The notes below the pieces were generated by a model. That model saw only the letters and a list, made by a program, of their open reading frames with translations. It did no database searches and was not told the DNA's origin. A program made the position numbers and the translations under genes. This document shows, one piece after another, positions 55,863 through 64,000 of a stretch of 64,000 nt of DNA. The DNA comes from Osedax fenrisi. Lineage: Eukaryota > Annelida > Polychaeta > Sabellida > Siboglinidae. Where the stretch lies: NCBI GenBank assembly GCA_964019155.1, contig OZ025242.1, forward strand, positions 90,969,705 through 91,033,704, written 5' to 3'. Each line of letters begins with the position of its first letter. Positions within the stretch are counted from its first letter, which is position 1.

Positions 55863-58800
55863 GTGACTTTTGCACAGGTCAAGGGCTAACGCACCTTGAG
55901 TAAGTATTTACTTTAGTAGTAGTTACTTTATTACTAAAAGTAGTTACTTTATTATTAAAAAGAGTTACTTTATTACAAAAAGAACTTTATTACTAAAATA
56001 ACTGTATTACTTAAAGAACTGTATTACTAAAAAAAAACCTATAAAAATTAAAACTTAATCCAACCTAACCATAACAGTGAAAATAACTATGACCACACAC
56101 ATACACACACATATCACTATACTTTTATAGGCTCAATTGGGAAGTAATGCAGCTAAAAAAAACCTCCAAAAATTAAAACTGAACCCAACCTAACCACAAC
56201 CGTGAAAATAACTATATAAATAAATACACTTTTATAGGTTCACTCGGACAGTAATGCAGCTAAAAAAACCACCAAATATTTAAACTTAACCCAACCCAAC
56301 CACAACCTTGACAATATACTTTTATAGGTTCACTCTGGAAGTAATGCATCTAAAAAAAACCTCCAAAAATTAAAACTTAACCCAACCTAACCACAACCGT
56401 GAAAATATACTTTTATAGGTTCACTCGGGAAGTAATGCAGCTAAAAAAAACCTACCAAAATTAAAACTTAACCCAACCCACCTAAACCCAAACCAAACCC
56501 AAACCCAAACCCAACCCAAACCCAAACCAATAATGCAGCTAAAAAAACCACCAACAATTAAAACTTAACCCAACCTAACCACAACAGTGTAAATATACTT
56601 TTATAGGTTCACTCGGGAAGTAATGCAGCTAAAAAAAACCAACCAAAATTAAAAATTAACCCAACCCAAACCCAACCAAACCAAAACCCAAACCCAACCC
56701 AAACCCAAACCCAACCCAAACCCAAACCCAAACCCAACCCAAACGCAAACCAATAATTCAGCTAAAAAAACCACCAAAAATTAAAACTTAACCCAACCTA
56801 ACCACAACAGTGTAAATATACATTTATAGGTTCACTCGGGAAGTAATGCAGCTAAAAAAACTACCAAAAATTAAAACTTAACCCAACCTAACTACAACAG
56901 TGAAAATATACTTTTATAAGTTCACTCGGGAAGTAATGCAGCTAAAAAAACCACCAAAAATTAAAACTTAACCCAACCCACCTAAACCCAAACCCAAACC
57001 CAAACCAAACCCAAACCCAACCCAAACCCAAACCCAACCCAAACCAATAATGCAGCTAAAAAAACCACCAACAATTAAAACTTAACCCAACCTAACCACA
57101 ACAGTGTAAATATACTTTTATAGGTAAACTCGGGAAGTAATGCAGCTAAAAAAAACCAACCAAAATTAAAAATTAACCCAACCCAAACCCAACCAAACCC
57201 AACCAAACCAAAACCCAACCCCAAACCCAAACCCAACCCAAACCCAACCCAAACCCAAACCAATAATGCAGCTAAAAAAACCACCAAAAATTAAAACTTA
57301 ACCCAACCTAACCACAACAGTGTAAATATACATTTATAGGTTCACTCGGGAAGTAATGCAGCTAAAAAAACCACCAAAAATTAAAACTTAACCCAACCTA
57401 ACTACAACAGTGAAAATATACTTTTATAAGTTCACTCGGGAAGTAATGCAGCTAAAAAAACCACCAAAAATAAAAACTTAACCCAACCTAACCACAACAG
57501 TAAAAATATACTTTTATATGTTCACTCGGGAAGTAATGCAGCTAAAAAAACCTACCAAAATTAAAACTTAACCCAAGCCCAAGTTACCTTTTATAATTTA
57601 TTCGATATAGTTAAAATTATTAAAATCGAATTATTAATATAGATTTTGAATTTTCTACATGATAAAAATATTATAAATTCATGTTTTTACATGGTGGAGA
57701 TAGGAAATGTACTTTTGTAAAGTCATTTATGAGATAAATAATCAAAGTAAATGCATATCGGATGGTTACATTTATATCTACTCATTACTGTTAACATTAT
57801 AGAATAGAAATTATATATTTTTTTTTTTATAAATTACAATTTTTTTTTCTTGACATTTATGATGAATTTTAGCGAAAAAGTAGAACTGATCTGTACCCTA
57901 AATTAATCATATATTAATGGTTTTTCTCATTTTATTTTAGGTACTTTCGTACTCCGCAACCGTTGAAATTATAATCGAAGCGAACGCATTACCGGAAGTC
58001 GGTCAAATTTACCCCTCTAAAATCACGTATTTTTCACTATTTAGGCTTTAGCTCGAAGAATATTAAATATTATATATCACAATTTATACCACAATATTAT
58101 ATTTTAATTATCTATGTAATAAAGTTAAAATTATTGAAATCGATTAATTATTGTGGATTTTGATTTTTAACATCACATAATAATTTTAAGAATTTATTTT
58201 TACATGGCGGAGATAGGAAATAATTATTATAAACTCGTTAAACCGAATAACTGAAATCTAGTACGTATGATATATATTTATAATAGTTAGTAATCTTATT
58301 TTTATAATTATATCTATATATTATCGATTTTTTTACGCGAAACGAATATTATAAATTTAAATTTTTACACGGTGGAGATAGGACATTTTTTTTTATAAAC
58401 TCGAAATTTTAATTAAACGAAATCTAGTATTATTAGGTTTCGGGTGATATTAGTATCGGGCGAAAAAAATGCGTATATAACGTATTTTATGTCGTCGTAT
58501 ACGCGATATAAGATCGCCCGTAGAATTTTTACGTTAACGAAAATATTTCGTAAATTTTTTTTTAACGGCGGAGATAGGAATTTTTTTTTTATAAACTCGA
58601 AATTTAAATTTAACGAAATCTAGTATTATTAGGGTTCGGGTAATATTAGTATCGGGCGAAAAAAATTCGTATATAACGTATTTTATGTCGTCCGTATACG
58701 CGATATAGAGATTTTTACCTATCTCCGCCATAGAGAATCGAGAGAACGATAGAATGCCTCGATCGATGAATAGAATATTTATAAATAGAATAAATATATA

Positions 58801-59031
58801 AATATATAAAATTATATGTAAATCGCGTATACTAACCGTGTCCTAATTATATAATCGATATATATAAATATTATCGACGATTTATTATCTAGAGGGTATT
58901 AGATTTATAAATGTGGAAAAAATTGGTGCCGAGCGAGATTCGCTTCGCTCGTAGAAGGTCCGGTAGCTCGCTTCGCTCGCTAGCGTCGTACGACGATTAA
59001 GAGAAATAATATATATAGAGATAATAATAAT

Positions 59032-59071
<40 letters not shown>

Positions 59072-62000
59072 TTAATAATAATAATAATAATAACAATATT
59101 AATAATATTAATAATAATCAGATTGGTTCATCGTAATAAACGAGAGTGAAGCCAGATAGATATAGAAGTTCACTGAACTTATCGATATATCCATCTAGAT
59201 ATGTATTTATGATATAATATAAAGAAATCGTATAACCGAGCAATGTTATATATCCAAGAGTACCTAGTTATTATAACATTCAATAGAACGATACTAAAGT
59301 GGGTGTGTACTAATGCTGTAAATGAACTCACTTTTTGGGTGTGCCTTTGGGTAAAGATGCCTACTCGAGACTATTACTCTACAAGCAAAACAACGAACCA
59401 AGACTAGTACGTAATGGGCTCAAACCAAATTGAGACTCTTACTAGATATAACCGAGCACAAACGATGCTTTTTATGTTACATTTTAATCATAATTTTTAA
59501 TTATTTATTACAGATATAAATATTAATCTATATATCTCTTACACAATCTGTATATAAATAAATGTTATTATTTCCATAGGTGGCTAATTTATGTTTTTAT
59601 TATTTTTAGTTTTTAATATCTACTATATACATCGATTCTTTGAGTAACTGATATTGAGACTGCATCGATGCTTTGGGTAACTGAGACTAAGATGCGTGAA
59701 TGTTTTGGATAACCGAGACTGAGACTGCCCCGATACTTTGGATAACTTAAATTAATAATATCAAACATATGATCGCAAGTTCGATAATTGCATAAAAAGT
59801 TCGAATTACGAAAGTTCGATATTTGAATTAAAAGTTTGAAGTTCGAAAGTCATAAGTTCGAAGTATCAAAAGTTCTAAACCACATTTTTGTTCAAAGTTC
59901 GATACTTATTTGAACTGTCCGAGTTCATTTACAGCACTAGCGTGTACTAATGGTGGCTCCCCCTAGGAGTACAACTATTGGCTAACTTCTGATCGGAAGC
60001 TGGTGCGAAGTGTGACAACGGACTGTAGGCCATCACTTCTATGCCTACAGATGTGCAGAACTCCACGATCTTCTTCTGACTGAAGTAGGCGTGTACCTCT
60101 ATCTGAGGGGGCGGGGCAAGGGGTGTGTTTATATAGGGGGCGTGAACCTTTATCTGAGGGGCGTGTTAATATAGGGGGCGTGAACCTCTATGTGAGGGGC
60201 GGGTTGGGGGGTGTGTTTATATAGGGAGCGTGAATCTCTATCTGAAGAGGGCGGGGGGTATGCTTATAGGGGGTGAACACTTAATGGGGGGCGGGGCGGG
60301 TGGGTGTATTTATATGGAGGATGAGTGCTTAACGGGGGTACTATTATCTGAGGGTGTGATTACAGAGGGTGAATGCTTAAGAGAGGTGTATTCAATCCGA
60401 GGGGGTGTGTTTATATAGGGGGTGAACACTTAATGGAGGGCTGGTGGGGCGGGTGGGTGTGTTTATATAGAGGGTGAACATTTAAAGGGGATGTACCAGT
60501 ATCTGTATGGGAGGCATATTTAACTAGAGGGTGAATGTATAAATAGGCTTGTATTCAATGTGAGGGGGCGCATTCAAGGGCATGCAGCTCTGCGGATGTT
60601 ACTGTGTAATGTATAGTAATACACGGGAAGCTGTTCTCCTTAACGCATGAAACCTGGTTGACTGCAGGCGCTATTCTACAATCGTTGAGCAGGCGCCGTA
60701 TCTGCCGACTGTTGAAGTTGGACACCCCGATGGCCCGGGTAAGCTTGTCGTCATGGGCAACCTCCATGATCTGTCAATCAAGAGTAGTGTCAATCAATAG
60801 TGGCATTATTAGCCATAGCGCAGAAGTAGTAGTGCAGAGAGAGAGAGAGAAGTAACGTATAATATCGCAGTGACAGACATTAGTGTACAATAATCAGACA
60901 CTTAGTTCTGTAATTTACCCGAGTTTAGGGTTTTAAGAGCAGGCTATGTTTCAGGTGAATATTCGCAGGTATATTTGTGAATATATGCCACCTATTGAGA
61001 ATAATAAGCGCAGCGGATGTTAGGAGTTGAACAACGTGTTAGGGGTTTGCGTATTAAAGCGGTTTTCTAGTGATATTTACAAGAATCACCAGCTCATCTT
61101 TAGATATGTTTAACTTTTATTCATTGCGAATTAAACTAAATTTGAGGAAATCAAGTTTCTCTTACGCTTAAAGTAAGTTATGTTTTCTGGTCGTCGTTTC
61201 GATACAAATGTTTTATTTACAATAACATAGTTATTTATAAAATATACGATATGATGTATAAATTATGCATTATACAGTATAATATAGTATAACGATGTAT
61301 AATAGAGTATAATAGAGTATAATTCATGATGTTTAGGAGATGAGTAGTAATTTAGTAGATGGTGATACCTTCCAAGTGTCCAAGTAATCGAAGTCCTCGT
61401 ACAAGACACGACCTTGGGAATCTCTAGGAAACGTTTCCGAGCCGCGCTTGAAACTATACGGCCAATGTATGAGATAGAGGTCGACGTAGGTCAACCTCAA
61501 GTCCGCCAGAGAACGTTCCAGAGCTGGCCGTACGTCATCCGGATGGTGACAGGTGTTCCACAGCTGAGGGGGCGTGGCTTAGTCGTGTTAATGTCATTCA
61601 CTATGTATACTTAATATCCCTATATATATATAATATTTATTTATTGAATCACGATATACATATATTGAATACAATATAAATAGCAGATACAAATGAAACC
61701 TTCAAGAAGACTTAGACTTGTAAATGTATTATTACAATTTAAATGAAGTTTTCACTTATAACCATATATGGCTAAAATGTCCCTTCGAAGCCGCTCTCAT
61801 GTTAAGGCATCCATGGTTTTAACGAGAGTCGATCATGTATGTATACACAATTATATAAGATCACTTCTAAATATTATTTTAAGATCCATTTTAATAGTCC
61901 GGACGAGGCTCGAACCCGCGTCATACTGCTCGCGTGTCTGACGCTTTGCCAACTGAGCCACGCGGGCAGTTATGTATACGTATGAACATATCTCCACCGC

Positions 62001-62176
62001 TTGCGAACCTTACTGACGACGTAGAGTTCCTCGCGTTTAACTTTACCGTCGCGCATGAGCTTCTCTAAGACGACGCCCACTTCCTTCTCGTTGCCGTAGA
62101 CGGCGGCGCAGTCAATCAATCGGTACCCGCTTTCGATAGCCGTCGTCAAACATTCCTCTATGGAGTCCGCGTCCAC
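50604..62176 (-). CDS. AKR1A1: Aldo-keto reductase, AKR1A1-like (aldehyde reductase); first exon not certain
   Basis: Eight exons join in frame: 62176-62009, 61563-61369, 60770-60654, 60102-59987, 55743-55662, 55337-55254, 50883-50786 and 50673-50604 (930 nt, 309 residues; human AKR1A1 has 325). These cytosolic (alpha/beta)8-barrel enzymes reduce aldehydes with NADPH. The catalytic tetrad is visible: Asp and Tyr in LIDCAAVYGNE, Lys in YVVSK (end of the first listed exon), His in LYLIHWPYSF. Other marks: RAIGVSNFNSRQIRRLL, VMAYSPL, ALRWLIERNIITIPKSKTIS (IPKS cofactor loop), FDFELSPEEIKNIENLNKDI, and a C-terminal HYPF. The region that would hold the N-terminal LG.GT motif was not found; a weak candidate first exon lies at 62521-62489. 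Six of seven donors are GTT-type. Introns 5 (4.2 kb) and 7 (4.4 kb) are full of repeats. The symbol is by similarity; another AKR1 paralog is possible. Confidence 0.92.
51330..53437 (-). pseudogene. Decayed non-LTR RT fragment in AKR intron 7, split by a minisatellite
   Basis: Minus-strand translation near 53430-53260 reads PSQGSVLSSLLFSMYTFTLS and YIMCADDLQILANLTS, that is, RT motifs with YADD decayed to CADD. Beyond the minisatellite, toward 51330, traces of the C-terminal part appear (LLTELLIIHRPNYSNSLLTD and, at the end, MRFGKRPFHNTTYYTLE). Stops occur throughout. The order is that of L2/CR1-type elements. The sequence upstream of the PSQGSVL motif has been replaced by the GGATATGGGGGT repeat. 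Confidence 0.65.
51776..53171. repeat. 32-bp minisatellite, about 43 copies
   Basis: The consensus is GGGGCGTTATCAAGGTATTT followed by ATGGGGGTAAGT. The period is 32 bp with occasional 31-bp units and G/A variants (GAGGCATT, TAGGGG). It is intronic (AKR intron 7) and sits inside the dead RT element. Open frames across it on both strands are repeat artefacts. Confidence 0.95.
53435..53578. repeat. GGATATGGGGGT minisatellite
   Basis: About a dozen copies of a 12-13 bp G-rich unit. G runs of 4-6 at regular spacing make G-quadruplex formation plausible on the plus strand. Confidence 0.9.
54051..54808. mobile_element. hAT-type MITE with 8-bp target duplication
   Basis: Starts CAGGGATGGGGTCAAATAC and ends GTATTTGACCCCAACCCTG, imperfect inverted ends of the hAT style (CAGGG...). 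Flanks are ATTAGTAG (54043-54050) and ATAAGTAG (54809-54816), an 8-bp duplication with one mismatch, the hAT hallmark. The interior near both ends is made of TATTTG hexamer repeats and has no open frame. It lies in AKR intron 7. Confidence 0.85.
54989..55294 (-). repeat. 153-bp tandem duplication covering the 3' part of an AKR exon
   Basis: Two apparently identical 153-bp units (about 54989-55141 and 55142-55294). The upstream unit on the gene strand contains the last 41 nt of the exon 55337-55254 and its donor GTTTTG; the other holds a duplicate of that exon end (55141-55101) and donor without an obvious acceptor. The complete exon needed for the reading frame is the one at 55337-55254. Confidence 0.9.
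55819..55860. repeat. (AAT)n microsatellite
   Basis: About 13 AAT units in AKR intron 5, close to the exon at 55743. A second, imperfect run lies at about 59030-59116. Confidence 0.9.
56030..57590. repeat. Array of about 16 units of roughly 90 bp with CCCAAA-rich insertions
   Basis: The unit reads TTCACTCGGGAAGTAATGCA, GCTAAAAAAACC, CCAAAAATTAAAACTTAACC, CAACCTAACCACAACAGTG and AATATACTTTTATAGG. Three units (about 56465-56520, 56660-56750, 56970-57050, again 57180-57260) are expanded by runs of CCCAAA/CCCAAC. Expanded and plain units alternate in a pattern that repeats about every 500 bp, so a block of several units was itself duplicated. It lies in AKR intron 5. Confidence 0.9.
57680..58735. 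repeat. Divergent repeats with a GGNGGAGATAGGA core
   Basis: Four direct copies at about 57693, 58204, 58371 and 58566, each preceded by an AT-rich stretch (TTTTTACANGG) and followed, in the last two, by TTTATAAACTCGAAATTT and GAAATCTAGTATTATTAGG. An inverted copy (CCTATCTCCGCC) closes the region at 58717-58731. Possibly decayed mobile-element ends. Confidence 0.7.
59310..59940. mobile_element. Foldback/MITE element next to an AKR exon
   Basis: CTAATGCTGTAAATGAACTC at 59310-59329 is the complement, with one mismatch, of GAGTTCATTTACAGCACTAG at 59921-59940. The interior holds short repeats of GGATAACTGAGACTGAGACT-type and AAGTTCGA-type sequence. It ends 46 nt from the AKR exon edge at 59987. 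Target duplication is unclear. Confidence 0.65.
60107..60560. repeat. G-rich minisatellite carrying copies of the AKR 3' splice site
   Basis: Imperfect units of about 45-60 bp (GAACCTCTATCTGAGGGG, GGCGGGG, GTGTGTTTATATAGGGGG). On the gene strand several units contain CCCCTCAGATAGAGGTTCA, nearly the same as the true acceptor and first exon bases (CCCCTCAG/ATAGAGGTACA) at 60107-60095. It fills AKR intron 4. Confidence 0.8.
61741..61967 (-). mobile_element. tRNA-derived SINE, near full length
   Basis: On the minus strand the element begins GCCCGCGTGGCTCAGTTGGC, containing the pol III A box (TGGCTCAGTTGG), followed at tRNA spacing by a B box (GGTTCGAGCC). The head resembles a tRNA, but the D stem has a mismatch and the anticodon arm does not pair, so it is a SINE head. 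The body (CATGAGAGCGGCTTCGAAGG ... AGTGAAAACTTCAT) matches the fragment at 22836. It lies in AKR intron 2, same strand as the gene. Confidence 0.82.
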
Positions 62177-62488
62177 CTGGTGAAGTTGTCTCACTTGTAA
62201 TAGTAATAATAATCATAATAATAAATAAAGTAATAATATTAATAACCAAAAATTGTAATTAATTTTCAATTGATTTATCGAGTTTAAAGAAAATAAATAA
62301 TAAAATATCATGTGATTGTCACAATAAAATAATTGACAATACCGATATTTAAATCTCATAACAGTAAGTATATCATTTATAATAAAATACCACATTAATC
62401 TATATATTTGCTATATTCTTATTCTTGTCTTATTCTTAAAAAAGCTCATTTTGTTAATAGTATTGTAAGTTATTTCGAAAACACATAC

Positions 62489-62521
62489 CTTATATGGTAT
62501 GCTAAGGTTGCTTGTTCGCAT
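62489..62521 (-). CDS. Weak candidate first exon of the AKR gene
   Basis: ATG CGA ... TAT AAG (11 codons, MRTSNLSIPYK) ends at a strong donor GTATGTG in phase 0, the phase the exon at 62176 needs. The ending is reminiscent of the IP...YK/WK that precedes the first helix in AKRs, but the LG.GT segment is absent. It could also be a 5' UTR exon or chance. Confidence 0.25.
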
Positions 62522-62717
62522 AATCGAATTTAAGTATAAGAATTTATTTATAAATTAGGTTTTAATTGAAAGAATATGAATATTTTCTATCTTATCTATA
62601 GAAAATATTACTTCTTATAAATGTTTTGTTATACATATTAATAACAAATCAAATTTGAAAATACATATAAATAATATAATAATACACATTTCCAAATTAC
62701 CAACATCTCTAAGGTCT

Positions 62718-62963
62718 GTATCGAATATGGCCCCTCCCCGTTTGTTTTGATTACGATATATGGGGTCAACGTTAAAGTATTAATTTCAGTATTTAACACA
62801 TTTATGTATTTGATAAATTATATGAAAAATGAGAATATAATATATATATCTATATAAATTAATTGTTATAATATTTTTTTAATTATAAAGTGATACACAT
62901 AAAATATTTTAAATTTTACCTCAGCAATCGTAATCAAAACAAACGGGGGTCATATTCAATATT
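62718..62963. mobile_element. Foldback element, about 246 bp
   Basis: The left arm TATCGAATATGGCCCC..CCGTTTGTTTTGATTACGAT (62719-62757) and the right arm from 62927 (ATCGTAATCAAAACAAACGG, GGGTCATATTCAATA) are complementary with a few mismatches. The loop is AT-rich and non-coding. Confidence 0.7.
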
Positions 62964-64000
62964 ATCCATATCTAATATCTATTAATAATCAAATTTTATT
63001 ATCGTATTTTATATTTAATATTGATATTTTCGTAATAAACTATAAAAGTTAAATTAATATCAATATAATTAATATTTTACAAAAAAAATGAATAATTAAT
63101 ACAATTAACTATATATAAAATATGTGAGAAAATAAACTAATATACTATTCAAACAAAATAATATATACAAATTTGAGGATAATATTTAATAAAAAGTTTT
63201 AATTTGTATGCATAATATTTCCAATAACATTATAAGACAAATTATTAATTAGAAATACTTATTTTTTAAATGCACTATTTACAGAAATTTCTATAATATA
63301 TTATACAAAATTCAAAAATAAAAGCTAAAAGATCACATAATATAATAATAAATGGAACCAAAATATGGAATAAATTGAATATTAATTTAAATCTATTACT
63401 AATTTTATTAAAATTAATTTAAAAATAAAATCTAAATTATTATATTGTACATAATATTTAACTTTTATTCATTCGTTAAGTTAATTCATTTAGTTATTTT
63501 TAATAATCATTTTAGAAATTAATAAATTATAATTTTTAGAAAAAAATGTATTATAAATAAAATAATCACCATTAAATGTTAACGGTTACCAGACACTATG
63601 GACGGCGAGTTCAAAAGGGGCGGGACTATAGGCGTGACTATGGCCAAAATACTGTAAATGCTAATTCTATTATATAATATTGTAAATACTTTTTTTATAG
63701 AGTTATTTTATTTTATTTGCACTCACTAATTCGATTATATAATAGTTAAAAATGTTATAGTTATTTTATTTGTAAGTATGACTTGTGTTCTATGTATAGA
63801 CATTTACACGTACATAGGTGGTATTGTAAATAAGTTACTGGTTACTGAATGTTTAATATTTAATATATATCTCTAATTTATTCTTGATATTAAAAAATCT
63901 AAAAATAACCTACAATATAATACAAATTAGATATAGTAAGTCATAGTACTAATCTGAATGTACAATATTATATTTACTTTATTGTAATACAAATTATATA
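62964..64000. other. AT-rich right flank
   Basis: No gene found. A short higher-GC patch at 63580-63655 could be a promoter or exon fragment, possibly the missing AKR 5' end, but no reading frame there fits the enzyme. Confidence 0.45.

Noticed and set aside
56465..57260. Interstitial telomere
   Set aside because: The runs are CCCAAA/CCCAAC, not the animal CCCTAA, and are embedded in an array of about 90 bp per unit.
61895..61967. Minus-strand tRNA gene
   Set aside because: A and B boxes are present, but the D stem is mismatched and no 5-bp anticodon stem with a 7-nt loop forms. The same body recurs at 22836, so it is a SINE head.

Overview
The window is AT-rich nuclear DNA of a multicellular animal. 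It holds spliced genes with short GT..AG introns, animal housekeeping genes (RPS11, COX6B), a C/D snoRNA inside a ribosomal-protein intron, a tRNA-derived SINE, decayed non-LTR retrotransposons and a giant multidomain surface protein. The domain mix of that protein (ephrin-receptor-like Cys modules, EGF, SEA, MAM, SRCR, a beta-helix stretch and a polytopic membrane C-terminus) is typical of sponges, so a demosponge is my best guess. The taxon is inference; no sequence here fixes it.

Layout. 1-2.8 kb: AT-rich flank. 2.83-5.20 kb (+): RPS11 in four exons, with six copies of a SNORD35-type box C/D snoRNA in intron 2. 6.93-14.13 kb (-): COX6B in two exons split by a 7-kb intron that holds a nearly identical 2.0-kb tandem duplication and a long-inverted-repeat element. 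14.1-28 kb: repeat-rich DNA with a foldback element, copies of a palindromic repeat, three decayed non-LTR reverse transcriptase fragments, a SINE fragment, two copies of a TIR element whose subterminal motifs read GTCGGTAAT, and many TA microsatellites. 28.03-50.34 kb (+): one giant gene that I could chain in frame through 50 exons (about 4,300 codons). It includes a 4.3-kb mucin-like exon with 59 tandem 30-bp units and ends in a polytopic membrane domain. 50.60-62.18 kb (-): an aldo-keto reductase of the AKR1A1 type, eight exons recovered. Its introns hold a 32-bp minisatellite inside a dead retroelement, a hAT-type MITE, an array of about 90 bp per unit, a splice-site-bearing minisatellite and a full-length SINE. 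62.2-64 kb: AT-rich DNA with one foldback element.

The four genes form two convergent pairs: RPS11/COX6B, and giant gene/AKR with stop codons only 264 bp apart. RPS11 (ribosome), COX6B (respiratory complex IV) and the reductase (carbonyl detoxification) are unrelated housekeeping functions. The giant protein is probably a glycosylated cell-surface or matrix receptor.

Two observations stand out. (1) T is at intron position +3 in 48 of the 60 5' splice sites I modelled, across all four genes and both strands, often as GTTAGT. (2) The giant gene is built from phase 1-1 exons and contains an internal multi-domain block duplication, with the mucin exon sitting between two modules of the first block. 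All coordinates were read by eye.
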